DNA of 64,000 bases from UBA4416 sp040387475 (GTDB taxonomy: Bacteria > Bacteroidota > Bacteroidia > B-17B0 > Aurantibacillaceae). The stretch lies in contig JAZKDT010000009.1 in NCBI GenBank assembly GCA_040387475.1, positions 16,023 through 80,022 on the forward strand, in the 5' to 3' direction. Below, piece by piece: positions 28,202-37,590 of this stretch (within the stretch, counting starts at the first letter, position 1; the number at the start of each line of letters is the position of its first letter). The notes beneath the pieces were generated by a model that did not search any database, was not told where the DNA came from, and saw nothing but the letters and a program-made list of their open reading frames with translations. Both the position numbers and the translations under genes were made by a program.

Positions 28202-28603
28202 TTATATCATTACATATACCACATTATTGCTCTTTACGCTATCCTTTTTTTGTTTCGGAAACTTTTGAGCAATTTCCATTTCAACAATTTGTAAATTTTT
28301 TTCGGTTAACTGCTTTTGCAGGCTTGCTAATAGTATTTTTGTTGCAAGGTCGTCCATCAACCCTGTTTTAGAACTGTTAGCGGTGGAATCTTGTCTTGTA
28401 ATAAAATCTTCTGCCGTAATTTTAAACACGTGACATATATTATTGATCACTTTATCTGTAAAATTACTTTTTCCGGTTTCGAGCTTACTATAATTTTGTT
28501 GCTTAATATTGAAAAGGAGTGCCATCTCCAGTTGCTTTTTTTTATTTTTCTTACGTAAGGCTTTCAAATTTTGTGCTAAGTATAAATTGATCCGGCTTTC
28601 CAT
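28202..28603 (-). CDS. XRE-family helix-turn-helix regulator
   Basis: A 133-residue DNA-binding protein. Residues about 8-66 are a Cro/C1-type HTH (LAQNLKALRKKNKKKQLEMALLFNIKQQNYSKLETGK... INNICHVFKITAEDF). The C-terminal half (LATKILLASLQKQLTEKNLQIVEMEI) is helical and could dimerise. It stands divergent to the large T9SS cargo gene at 28836, across a region with repeated GGTGTAAAA half-sites, which suggests autoregulation and/or control of that gene. Its target is inference. Confidence 0.85.
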   Translation of the reverse strand: MESRINLYLAQNLKALRKKNKKKQLEMALLFNIKQQNYSKLETGKSNFTDKVINNICHVFKITAEDFITRQDSTANSSKTGLMDDLATKILLASLQKQLTEKNLQIVEMEIAQKFPKQKKDSVKSNNVVYVMI

Positions 28604-28644
28604 AATTTTTGTCTTCTGAACCGCTAATTTATTAAAAAAATGAA

Positions 28645-28810
28645 GGTGTGTAACGCCTAAATACCTTGCTTTTTAGTTTTACACCTGTATGGGGTGTAAA
28701 ATATCTCAAAATACATTCTTTAGCGGTGTAAAATACAAGCTATTTAAATTGCCTCAGATTTTAAAATAATCTTACTTAGGTAAATAATTTCTATTTTATT
28801 TTATTACACC
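28645..28810. promoter_or_regulatory. Cluster of GGTGTAAAA half-sites, candidate operator
   Basis: In the 232-bp divergent region between the XRE gene and the T9SS gene, a nine-base word recurs: GGTGTGTAA (28645-28653, one mismatch), TTTTACACC (28677-28685, inverted), GGTGTAAAA (28693-28701), GGTGTAAAA (28725-28733), and ATTACACC (28803-28810, inverted, shortened). The middle pair forms a palindrome with a 7-bp spacer, and the two direct copies are 32 bp apart, about three helical turns. This is the layout of a repressor binding region. Confidence 0.55.
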
Positions 28811-28835
28811 CTCAGAATCCAAAACAACCAAGAAA

Positions 28836-31800
28836 ATGAACTTAAAAAAAATGTATTTATGTGGTTTGACAATATTAAGTATTGTTGTTAACACAGCTGT
28901 AAAAGCGCAATCAACAATACCCCAGCGAGACATGTGGGCAATCGGTACCAACGTTGTGAAATTTGATCTGGTAACAGGTGCTTTACAATCGGGATCAATA
29001 GGTACGTTGCCTATACATGCGGATACTTATTTCGCTTCTGCCGAACCACAGCTATCCACATCCACAATTAACAACGCTTATCACGACGAAAATGGTAATT
29101 TGCTATTTTATATTGCGGATAGTAAAGTATATGATTATGAAGGACGATTTATTGGTGCCTTGATGTATGAGCCAGGACCTGGGTTGCCTCAGTCAACAGG
29201 CGGTTCCGGAGAGCCTATTAATGGACATAAAGAAATTGCTATTGTTCCGGATAAATGTAACCCCAGGGTTTTTTATATTGTAGCCGGGAACCGATTAAAT
29301 AACAGCCATAACGGATCTACAAATTTTGACAGTTTTAATACGCCAAAATATACAAAACTCGAAATTGGATTAAATATAAATTCGATTACAGCGGGTGGAG
29401 GAATGAATAGCGGTAACGGCGATCCATTAGCTGACGGCAGGCTGGGTTTTTCAAATGACTATTTTGTTTATGTGTACGGTGCTGCTAATGCACCATATTA
29501 TATTGGCGCGCCTATGCACTCCTTAGTTGCAAACCCCTTACAAAACAATAATGAACCCTTGTATTCACTTGCAGTTAGTAAGGTACAGGCTGATGGTAAC
29601 AGGCTATTATTTGTAGGTACTGGTAATGAAGTAGCAATTTTTACAAATGCTGAACTTGCCACCTCTGGTGAAATAGATCAGTTAAGTGTACCCGCTTCAT
29701 TATACTCTAATTTACAGTTCGGGAACCAAAATCCTAATGTAGAACTGGAATTATTTCAAGCTACCAATTCAAATGTAATTCGTATGGCCAATAAACATCC
29801 ATCAGGAGATGACTATTTTTATAATGATTTTAGCTATGCTGCTGGTGTAATAACGCCATCTTCCCCAATCATGTTAGATGATCAAAGAGTTTATTCAGGC
29901 AGGCTTGACTACGGACTGGAGTTTTCTCCTAACGGTCGTTACCTATATTTTACAAATAATTTGGGATTAGCCTATTTTGATCTGAACCAAACTTTGCCGG
30001 TAGCAGTCAGCTTGGCAACACAGGTTAATATAAATACTGCTAATTTTAATCAGTCTCAAATAGAAGTTGGTAAAGACGATGCATTGTATTTTTGCAATGG
30101 CTCAAAATTGGGAAGATTAATCAATATAAATAATCCAACTACTATAAGTTCGGGTAATTTTACAACATTTAATTTACCTAATACCGTTCCCCAGGCAGCT
30201 ACAAGCTACAATTTTGATTCAAACGTATTAGGCGGGTTCCTTTATAACTTAAATGATCAGGTAGACGGAGAACCCGCCTATCCGGCGTTTGTAGTGGGAA
30301 ACACGTTAGCAGACGCAAAATGCTGTATCGAACATAGAAGATACGATGCCGACGTACATAATTTAGCTCTTCTCCCTGCCCAGGGTACTTTTGGAAGCCA
30401 AAACCACAACCAGACCTGGAGCCCGGGAGCATTAAATAACCCGTTTGGAAGTGTAAGCGGAACTGTTGTTATTAAAGATCGTTTAGTTATCCCTGCAGGA
30501 TACACCGTAACCATTAATAATATGATTTTTGAATATAAACCCTTTTTAGATCAACCTAACAATACGGCTGCATTTGTTGACGGTGCCAAATGTGTTTTAG
30601 AAAGATCTACTAATACTACAGATAATGGCGGTCAGCTGACATTAAATAATACAATATTCAGGGCCTTCCAGTGTTATTACAGCATGTGGGATGGCGTGGA
30701 AGTGCAGGGAGAACCAAGTGCACTGCAGCAGGTGATCACGTCTCCGCCGCTTAGCATCAAAATACGCCATGGAAAATTAGTGATTAATTCAGGCTCCATT
30801 ATACAGGACGCTTATTTTGGTGCCGCTAACTACCAGTTTGATCTAACAAATGGCAATTCAAGTAATTATTTTAAAACGCCGGTTTTACAAAGTGGCGGAA
30901 TTATCATCGGAACAGCCAACAGTACCTTTAGAAATAATTACATTGGGGTGTGTTTTATGCCCTATTTTACTGCTAATGTATTGTCAAATTTTAAAAACAC
31001 CAATTTTTTAGTGAACGCACCTTTAGGTAACCCCTTAATTGCACCTTACGCTATGGCGCTTTTAACCGATACCAAAATTTTGCAGTTTAAGAGTTGTACA
31101 TTTTTAAATTCCGCAACGCTCACCTATCCCATTGTGCCAACTTTAACAGCACCGGGATTTCTGCATGGGATCTTAGCCTACAATTCTTCTTTATACATTA
31201 GCAGCAGCATTAATTCTGTTAATGTACCCTTTATTACGGGCTGTACCTTTGAGAATTTAACCTATGGTATCAGGGCCTTTAACACAACCGTCAACACCAT
31301 ATTGGTGCAAAGCTCCAATTTTTTAAATAACTATCATGGTTCTTATTTCTCCGGTTACAACGGCAGTTCAACCACCGTTGCGCAGCGAAACCGTTATTTT
31401 GTATACCAGTACCCAACGGGCACTCCCGCCAGCCAGGCCTCCTACGGGCATTATTTAGATTACTGTAATAATTTTAAGGTACAGGAAAACCGTTTTTACT
31501 ACAATAGTTATAACGAAACCACCGGGGCATTGGTTGCCGGTAAATACAATGCTTTGGGCTGTATCATCAACGAGGAAAACTCTCTCCAGACTTGTTTTGG
31601 TGCAGGATACCAGGGCGATGAGGTTTATAAAAATTTATTCAAAGAAATAAATATTGGCACACAGGCTCAGGGGTTTAATGCTGAACAACCTAAAAATGCA
31701 AATACTTTGACTAATGGGTGTTATGTTGGCGTTGTTCCTGCGCCTGAACATAATGTGGGTTTAAAATATAATTGTAATACTTTTAGTGGTACCGACGAAA

Positions 31801-33263
31801 ATGATATTACCGTTATGTATGATGCTGTAGCTAACAAGCCGGGTCGTATTGCTTTTCAGCAAGGCGGCGGCACCAGCACCGGGAATGTACACAGCCATGT
31901 CACAACACCCTTTAATTGTACAGCATTTAATGCCTTAAGTGAACGTGAGCAATATATTGACAAAACAGGCATTAATAACACCAATCCAAATTACTTGGAA
32001 AGTGTGTATAATAATGCGGCGACTGAGAAATTATTTTGTTTTTCTCCCTTTGTTATTGCTCCCAATACCGGCAGCACCTTGCATAACACCGGGGTAAAAA
32101 GTGTTACCTTTGGTAACCCCAATACCTGCCCCAATAAAGTAGATGTCCTTAACCCGGGTTTCATGGCATCAACATCTGATTACAACAATTTAACCTCCTT
32201 AATTAAAAGCGCTGAACAGCCTTTGATTAAAGGCGATGCGCTGGATTTAACCAATGTAATGAACAATGGAACAACGGCGCAGATAGGAAACGACCTGTTA
32301 GCCCAGGGCTCTTTTTTAAGCGACCGCGCATTACTGGCTGCTGTGCGTAAAGGCTTACCCCCGGTTACCTTAAAGGACATCATCCTTCTGAACTCACCGG
32401 TTACAGAAACCGTAAAAAATGTATTGGATAGCATACTCTTACCTGAGGATATCCGAAAAGAAATAAACAACGCACAAACCGGTACCAGTCAACGCCGCAT
32501 CCAGGAAGCTTTGCTGGCAAATTTACGTGATCAGCAACACAGTTTGGCTATTGATGCCATGACCGCTTTATTATTGGACAGTATTTACCGGAAACCCGAA
32601 GAAATAAATAAATTAGTAGTAACTTTAAGTATTGCTGATGCTAATGGTCAAAAAGTGAAAACCTATTTAAATTACAACGACGTGGTGAACGCGCAAAAAG
32701 AACTGGATACATTACTGGTTAAAAAAGGAAGCGCTGATCCTCAATGTGCTTATTTACAATCTTTAGTGGATATTTACAGGGATCAGCAAATTGGCGGATT
32801 AGGTTTGGTAACCAATGCCAAAGCGGAAGCCACCATATTGGCATTAAGCGGCGATCACAATGAATTTGAGAGCCGTGGGGCGATCGGTTTATTACTGTTG
32901 AACAGCCGCTCAACTTACCAGGAATGGATACAGGGAAAGCCCGGCTCGGAAAAGGCACGCCTTGCACAGCAAACGGATAATGAGGAGTCTACAGCGGTTA
33001 TAGAAAACCTTAACTTTAAGGTATATCCAAACCCAAGTACGGGTTTATTTTACTACGAGTATAATGCAGAGGAAAATAATAATGAACCTGCTACGTTAAC
33101 GGTTATAGATATGTTAGGAAAAGTTCTTATTAACGGCACTATCAACCAGGCTAATGCAAAAGGCATGATTAATTTGAGTGAGCTAAACAATGGCATTTAC
33201 TTCATCACCATATCCAATTCTAAAAAACAATTATTTACCAATAAACTAAGTGTTATTAAATAG
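28836..33263 (+). CDS. Large T9SS type A sorted protein with beta-propeller-like and beta-helix-like regions
   Basis: A 1475-residue secreted protein. Signal peptide at 1-25 (LCGLTILSIVVNTAVKAQ). Residues about 30-480 resemble a beta-propeller of the kind that reports status strings (WAIGTNVVKFDLVTG, NGRYLYFTNNLGLAYFDL, VGKDDALYFCNG). Residues about 540-900 look like a right-handed beta-helix (TVTINNMIFEY, GGIIIGTANSTFRNNYIGV, GCTFENLTYGIRAF). A helical stretch at about 1110-1370 contains SLIKSAEQPLI and IQEALLANLRDQQHS. The T9SS sorting domain is at about 1397-1475 (VYPNPSTGLFYYEY ... KLSVIK). No catalytic motif recognised. It faces the XRE regulator and its candidate operator. Its sorting domain is almost identical to that of the next gene. 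Confidence 0.88.
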   Translation: MNLKKMYLCGLTILSIVVNTAVKAQSTIPQRDMWAIGTNVVKFDLVTGALQSGSIGTLPIHADTYFASAEPQLSTSTINNAYHDENGNLLFYIADSKVYDYEGRFIGALMYEPGPGLPQSTGGSGEPINGHKEIAIVPDKCNPRVFYIVAGNRLNNSHNGSTNFDSFNTPKYTKLEIGLNINSITAGGGMNSGNGDPLADGRLGFSNDYFVYVYGAANAPYYIGAPMHSLVANPLQNNNEPLYSLAVSKVQADGNRLLFVGTGNEVAIFTNAELATSGEIDQLSVPASLYSNLQFGNQNPNVELELFQATNSNVIRMANKHPSGDDYFYNDFSYAAGVITPSSPIMLDDQRVYSGRLDYGLEFSPNGRYLYFTNNLGLAYFDLNQTLPVAVSLATQVNINTANFNQSQIEVGKDDALYFCNGSKLGRLININNPTTISSGNFTTFNLPNTVPQAATSYNFDSNVLGGFLYNLNDQVDGEPAYPAFVVGNTLADAKCCIEHRRYDADVHNLALLPAQGTFGSQNHNQTWSPGALNNPFGSVSGTVVIKDRLVIPAGYTVTINNMIFEYKPFLDQPNNTAAFVDGAKCVLERSTNTTDNGGQLTLNNTIFRAFQCYYSMWDGVEVQGEPSALQQVITSPPLSIKIRHGKLVINSGSIIQDAYFGAANYQFDLTNGNSSNYFKTPVLQSGGIIIGTANSTFRNNYIGVCFMPYFTANVLSNFKNTNFLVNAPLGNPLIAPYAMALLTDTKILQFKSCTFLNSATLTYPIVPTLTAPGFLHGILAYNSSLYISSSINSVNVPFITGCTFENLTYGIRAFNTTVNTILVQSSNFLNNYHGSYFSGYNGSSTTVAQRNRYFVYQYPTGTPASQASYGHYLDYCNNFKVQENRFYYNSYNETTGALVAGKYNALGCIINEENSLQTCFGAGYQGDEVYKNLFKEINIGTQAQGFNAEQPKNANTLTNGCYVGVVPAPEHNVGLKYNCNTFSGTDENDITVMYDAVANKPGRIAFQQGGGTSTGNVHSHVTTPFNCTAFNALSEREQYIDKTGINNTNPNYLESVYNNAATEKLFCFSPFVIAPNTGSTLHNTGVKSVTFGNPNTCPNKVDVLNPGFMASTSDYNNLTSLIKSAEQPLIKGDALDLTNVMNNGTTAQIGNDLLAQGSFLSDRALLAAVRKGLPPVTLKDIILLNSPVTETVKNVLDSILLPEDIRKEINNAQTGTSQRRIQEALLANLRDQQHSLAIDAMTALLLDSIYRKPEEINKLVVTLSIADANGQKVKTYLNYNDVVNAQKELDTLLVKKGSADPQCAYLQSLVDIYRDQQIGGLGLVTNAKAEATILALSGDHNEFESRGAIGLLLLNSRSTYQEWIQGKPGSEKARLAQQTDNEESTAVIENLNFKVYPNPSTGLFYYEYNAEENNNEPATLTVIDMLGKVLINGTINQANAKGMINLSELNNGIYFITISNSKKQLFTNKLSVIK
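33024..33263 (+). repeat. Sorting-domain direct repeat, copy 1
   Basis: A 240-bp segment that encodes the last 79 residues of the 28836-33263 protein plus its stop. It recurs 1690 bp downstream at 34714-34953 with about a dozen substitutions by my count and no indels, roughly 95% identity, while the rest of the two proteins is unrelated. Confidence 0.9.
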
Positions 33264-33274
33264 CATATTTTTAC

Positions 33275-33302
33275 AAAGGGTTAAGCAATTGCTTAACCCT
33301 TT
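33275..33302 (+). terminator. 28-bp perfect palindrome, probable terminator
   Basis: AAAGGGTTAAGCAA (33275-33288) followed directly by its reverse complement TTGCTTAACCCTTT, then ATTTAC. It sits 11 bp after the stop of the 1475-residue gene. It also overlaps the only plausible start codons of the next gene. Confidence 0.7.
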
Positions 33303-34953
33303 ATTTACAAAATTCATAATTTTCGTGGTGTTTTTTGTAGGTGGAATGCTTTGTGCTCAGAATAAGATATCGGTAATAAGGCCGTCTATTTTAACGACTA
33401 ATAGCGAAGGAGGGGGAGCTTTCTATCACCAAAACAAAATAGTATTTTCAAGTTCAGGTAATCTTAGCAGTGATTCAAATAAACCCTATCACCTAACTTT
33501 CTTATTTAACGCTGATCTTGATACTCTACAAACTTCCACTAAAAAATTATCCGGAAGCATTAGCAACAACTCTTTCTATCTATCTCCATTTGGTGCTAAC
33601 AGAGCTAACGAAATGTTTTATTCTGGATTTTCTGACAACTACAGTGGGATAGCAGATGCCCATATTTTTGCTAAGTCTACTGTCACTAATTTGAGTTTAA
33701 TGAATTATAAAGCTTATAAGTCAAAAAACATATGTTACCCCGGCATAAACAATCGGCAACTTATAAATGATAGCACCTTTATTGTAACACGAAGTTTTAA
33801 ATATGCAGTCAGTTTTAATCAGAACAATTTTAGCTTGTGGTGGATTAATAGAAATCTGGATACTCTAAATCAAAAAGTATATATTAACAATAAAAATTGC
33901 TTCGCTAAGAATGTTATTCCTCTTCCTAGTAAAGATTTACTTGTTTATGGTGAAACAGATAGTATAGATGTAAATGATTCTTTTATAATGAGAATTGACA
34001 GCGTTGGGAATATAAAATGGGTAAATAGTTATGGAACTAGCAGTTATGATGGACACAGGCTGATAAGACTAAATAATTATTTTTATTTAATTGGTGGTTC
34101 TGATTTACTTAGTATTTGTACCACAACCTTATCAACAATCTTGGTTACTAAACTCGATGAAAACGGAGTTATTTTAAAAACTACAAAAATTGAAACTAAT
34201 AGAAAAGTAGTAATATCACAATTACAAATAATCGGTAACGATTTTGTTATCGCGGGTTCGTCATGTAATAGCTTTACAAGTGGTTATTCAGGAGTGTTTT
34301 TAAAAGTAGATACTAACGGCGTTATAAAAAATCAATACATTATAGGACAGAACCAAACAAACTTCGAAAATTTTCTGCCTTACGAAATAACATCAGATTC
34401 CCTTAAAAATATTTATTGTGCAGCAAGTAGTTGGACTGGCGGCGGTAATCCAATTTATCAAGACAATCTTATCAAACTCGATAGTAATTTAACAGGCTGT
34501 TACCCCAGTGAGCCCGCTTTTAACTTTACAACAACCGTTGCGCCTCCAGGATTTTTACACAATATTCCCATTCATTTCAGGGTAGCTAAAGATAGTATTT
34601 ATGAAGTATTTGGTACCATAAACCAGGGTTATGGTTTTAATACGCTGGTTGATGAGTGTAGCGGTTATGTGGGGTTACAGGAACATGTAAAACAAAACCA
34701 ACATTTTAAAATTTATCCAAACCCAAGTACGGGTTTATTTTACTACGAGTATAATGCAGAGGAAAATAATAATGAACCTGCTACGTTAACGGTGATAGAT
34801 ATGTTAGGAAAAGTTCGTATTAACGGCACTATCGACCAGGCTAATGCCAAAGGCATGATCAATTTGAGTGAATTGAATAATGGCATTTACTTCATCACCA
34901 TATCAAATTCTAAAAAACAATTATTTGCCAATAAACTAAGTGTTATTAAGTAG
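33289..34953 (+). CDS. T9SS type A sorted exported protein
   Basis: About 554 residues. No ATG is available before the signal peptide: the frame is open from a GTG at 33250, which would overlap the previous gene's end, and a TTG at 33289 gives a compact signal peptide (MLNPLFTKFIIFVVFFVGG then MLCAQ), so I chose the TTG; start is uncertain. The body has repeated beta-rich segments with DTNGVIKN, RIDSVGNIKWVNSYG and KLDENGVILKT, typical of repeat propeller-like proteins that report query values in Bacteroidota. The sorting domain (YPNPSTGLFYYEY ... KLSVIK) is nearly identical to that of the upstream gene. Function unknown. Confidence 0.8.
   Translation: MLNPLFTKFIIFVVFFVGGMLCAQNKISVIRPSILTTNSEGGGAFYHQNKIVFSSSGNLSSDSNKPYHLTFLFNADLDTLQTSTKKLSGSISNNSFYLSPFGANRANEMFYSGFSDNYSGIADAHIFAKSTVTNLSLMNYKAYKSKNICYPGINNRQLINDSTFIVTRSFKYAVSFNQNNFSLWWINRNLDTLNQKVYINNKNCFAKNVIPLPSKDLLVYGETDSIDVNDSFIMRIDSVGNIKWVNSYGTSSYDGHRLIRLNNYFYLIGGSDLLSICTTTLSTILVTKLDENGVILKTTKIETNRKVVISQLQIIGNDFVIAGSSCNSFTSGYSGVFLKVDTNGVIKNQYIIGQNQTNFENFLPYEITSDSLKNIYCAASSWTGGGNPIYQDNLIKLDSNLTGCYPSEPAFNFTTTVAPPGFLHNIPIHFRVAKDSIYEVFGTINQGYGFNTLVDECSGYVGLQEHVKQNQHFKIYPNPSTGLFYYEYNAEENNNEPATLTVIDMLGKVRINGTIDQANAKGMINLSELNNGIYFITISNSKKQLFANKLSVIK
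34714..34953 (+). repeat. Sorting-domain direct repeat, copy 2
   Basis: Second copy of the 240-bp segment at 33024-33263. Most changes are silent or conservative. One cluster of four changes falls in the codons for SELNN. Confidence 0.9.
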
Positions 34954-35079
34954 TGATGGACACTTTATAATGCATTGTCATTTACTTTCTTTTAAGCCCT
35001 TCGATATCTTTAACCACCATTTACCGCCTCCACTATACAACCCACCTATTTAGGCTTTATTTAATCCCTAGCTTTCCAT

Positions 35080-35087
35080 TACATTTG
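35080..35087 (+). promoter_or_regulatory. Candidate -7 element for the TonB receptor operon
   Basis: TACATTTG fits TAnnTTTG. A weak -33 (TTTA at 35056-35059) is 20 bp upstream. The resulting leader of about 120 nt would contain the hairpin at 35147-35178. A second -7-like word TATTTTTG (35177-35184) is closer to the gene, 29 bp before the ATG, so the promoter choice is open. The 260-bp gap 34954-35213 holds no other gene. Confidence 0.4.
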
Positions 35088-35146
35088 TGCCGGTAAATCC
35101 AATAAATCCCCAATTTAATCGTTACACAAAAGGTAAAAAAAGCGTT

Positions 35147-35178
35147 TAGGAAACTAAAACCTTAAAAAAAGTTTCCTA
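35147..35178 (+). promoter_or_regulatory. Inverted repeat overlapping the TonB receptor promoter region
   Basis: TAGGAAACT (35147-35155) and AGTTTCCTA (35170-35178), 14 bp apart, run straight into TATTTTTG. It could be a terminator for readthrough from upstream, an attenuator in the leader, or an operator over the proximal promoter. Confidence 0.45.
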
Positions 35179-35213
35179 TTTTTGCACTTCAATTTTGAAT
35201 ATACAAAATATCT

Positions 35214-37571
35214 ATGAAAAAAATTATTCTATTATTTCTTGTGAGTCTTGTCTTCACTACGCAGGCGCAGGAAAAACATACGGTTAGCGGCTACATCAAA
35301 GATGCCAAAAATGGGGAGGCGCTGATTGGCGTTACGGTGTACAAAAAAAACTCGCAGATAGGCACCAGTACTAATGAATATGGGTTTTACTCTTTAACGC
35401 TGCCAGCTGGGCAGGATACCATTATGTTTTCTTTTGTTGGTTATAAAACGGTGGCCCAACCGGTTGATTTGACAAAAAATCAAACCGTCAGTATGGAAAT
35501 TGCCGAAGAAGGTAAAGAACTCGAAGAAGTAGTAGTTTCATCCGAAAGGGAAGATAAGAATATCAAGAGTATGGAAATGAGCGTGGCAAAACTGGATATT
35601 AAACAAATTCAAAAAATGCCTGCTTTATTGGGAGAGGTGGACGTTATTAAAAGCATTCAACTATTACCAGGTGTTACCACTGTAGGAGAAGGCGCCAGCG
35701 GTTTTAATGTACGTGGCGGAAATATTGATCAAAATTTGGTGTTGATGGACGAAGCGCCTGTATATAACTCCTCCCATTTATTTGGTTTCTTTTCGGTATT
35801 CAACCCGGATGCGGTTAAGGATGTAAAATTAATTAAAGGCGGTATTCCCGCTCAGTATGGCGGACGTGTATCGTCCATTTTGGATATCAGGATGAAAGAG
35901 GGGAATAGTAAAAAGCTGGAAGTAAATGGTGGTATTGGAACGATCTTTAGTCGTTTATCTATTGAAGCGCCTTTGTTTAAAAACAAAGCTTCATTTATTG
36001 TAGCCGCACGCCGCAGTTATATTGATATCCTGGCAAAACCTTTATTAGCCAAACGTCAGCCTGATTTGAAAGATGCTAAATTTTATTTTTATGATTTAAC
36101 TGCAAAGTTTAACATGAGAATCAACGATAAGAATACGGTGTTTGCCAGCGGTTATTTTGGGAGAGATGTGTTTGGAGCTGGTTTTAAATTTAACTGGGGA
36201 AACAGTACAGCTACATTAAGATGGAATCATATTTTTAACAGTAAGTTATTTATGAATGTGAGTACCTTTTATAGTAACTACAAATATGAATTAGGATTCA
36301 AGGATGAAGGAAGCAGTCAAAAATTTGAATGGACCTCCAACATTATTAATTATAGTGTTAAACCTGATTTTACTTATTATTTAAATAGCAAAAATACAAT
36401 TCGTTTTGGAGCACAGGGGATCGTTTTTACGTTTAAACCCGGTACGGCCACTATTACTTCGCAGGATGGGATTTCCTCACCCATTGGTTTAGATAACCAG
36501 TATGGTGTTGAGTATGCCGCATACGTGGACAACGAACAAAAACTATCAAACCGTTTTACCTTACAATACGGCTTAAGGTGGTCGGCTTTTAATTACATGG
36601 GTAAAGGCACAAAATATACTTATCGCGATACTATTCCAAATGAGAGCCGCCCCTTGGATGGCGAAGAAAAAATCGCTTCCGGAGAAACTATTAAAACCTA
36701 CAACAACCCCGAGCCACGTTTGGCCATTAATTATACCATCAATGATAAGAGTTCCATTAAATTAGGTTATAACCGCATGTCGCAGTATTTACATATTGTA
36801 TCAAATACGGCAGCATCCACGCCACTGGATATTTATACACCGGTTACCAATAATATCAAACCCTTAATTGCCGACCAGGTTACTTTAGGCTACTTCCGCA
36901 ACTTTAAAGAGAACATGTTTGAAACGTCGGCAGAGGTGTATTACAAGGATCTTCAAAATCAGTTGGATTATGTGGATAATGCCAGTTTGTTATTAAATAA
37001 ATATTTAGAAGCGGATCTGGTTCAGGGTAAAGGCCGCGCCTATGGATTTGAATTATACCTTAAAAAAGCGAAAGGGAAATTAAACGGATGGGTAAGTTAT
37101 ACGCTCTCAAAAACAGAACGTAAAGTACGAGGCATCAGTAACGAAGATTGGTTTTTATCTAAGTACGATAGAACACATAACGTAAACACTGTTTTGATTT
37201 TTGATTTAAACAAGCGTTTCAGTTTCTCGGCAAACTTTGTTTACATGACGGGTACACCGGCAACATTTCCAACGGCTAAAGTCGAAGTACAGGGATATGT
37301 TATTCCATACAACACGGATAACAAAAGAAATAATTACCGGAATACTGCATACCACAGAGCAGATATTGGTATCACGTATAATTTTAAAAGTAACGATCGT
37401 AAAAGATGGAAAAGTACATTGGTGTTAAGCGTTTATAATTTGTATAACCGCCGAAATGCATTTTCAATTTATTTCCGTAATAACCCTGATAACCCTACTA
37501 ATACGGAAGCCGTAAGGTATTCGGTGGTAGGCTCAATTATTCCTGCGATTACTTATAATTTCAAATTTTAA
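35214..37571 (+). CDS. TonB-dependent receptor with N-terminal carboxypeptidase-regulatory-like domain
   Basis: A 785-residue outer-membrane active transporter. Signal peptide (KKIILLFLVSLVFTTQAQ). Residues about 22-105 are a CarboxypepD_reg-like domain (HTVSGYIKDAKNGEALIGVTVY, VSMEIAEEGKELEEVVVSS). The plug follows (EVDVIKSIQLLPGVTTVGEGASGFNVRGGNIDQNLVLMDEAPVYN, then IPAQYGGRVSSILDIRMKEG). The rest is a beta-barrel ending in YNFKF with a C-terminal aromatic residue. Substrate unknown: no SusD is present, but a DUF4249 lipoprotein follows 19 bp later, the other common TonB receptor partner in Bacteroidota. Energy would come from TonB-ExbBD encoded elsewhere. Confidence 0.95.
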   Translation: MKKIILLFLVSLVFTTQAQEKHTVSGYIKDAKNGEALIGVTVYKKNSQIGTSTNEYGFYSLTLPAGQDTIMFSFVGYKTVAQPVDLTKNQTVSMEIAEEGKELEEVVVSSEREDKNIKSMEMSVAKLDIKQIQKMPALLGEVDVIKSIQLLPGVTTVGEGASGFNVRGGNIDQNLVLMDEAPVYNSSHLFGFFSVFNPDAVKDVKLIKGGIPAQYGGRVSSILDIRMKEGNSKKLEVNGGIGTIFSRLSIEAPLFKNKASFIVAARRSYIDILAKPLLAKRQPDLKDAKFYFYDLTAKFNMRINDKNTVFASGYFGRDVFGAGFKFNWGNSTATLRWNHIFNSKLFMNVSTFYSNYKYELGFKDEGSSQKFEWTSNIINYSVKPDFTYYLNSKNTIRFGAQGIVFTFKPGTATITSQDGISSPIGLDNQYGVEYAAYVDNEQKLSNRFTLQYGLRWSAFNYMGKGTKYTYRDTIPNESRPLDGEEKIASGETIKTYNNPEPRLAINYTINDKSSIKLGYNRMSQYLHIVSNTAASTPLDIYTPVTNNIKPLIADQVTLGYFRNFKENMFETSAEVYYKDLQNQLDYVDNASLLLNKYLEADLVQGKGRAYGFELYLKKAKGKLNGWVSYTLSKTERKVRGISNEDWFLSKYDRTHNVNTVLIFDLNKRFSFSANFVYMTGTPATFPTAKVEVQGYVIPYNTDNKRNNYRNTAYHRADIGITYNFKSNDRKRWKSTLVLSVYNLYNRRNAFSIYFRNNPDNPTNTEAVRYSVVGSIIPAITYNFKF

Positions 37572-37590
37572 ATATCAGACACACCGTTAT

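Noticed and set aside
28604..28835. CRISPR-like repeats from the GGTGTAAAA words
   Set aside because: The words are nine bases long, in both orientations and irregularly spaced, with no spacers; an operator fits better.
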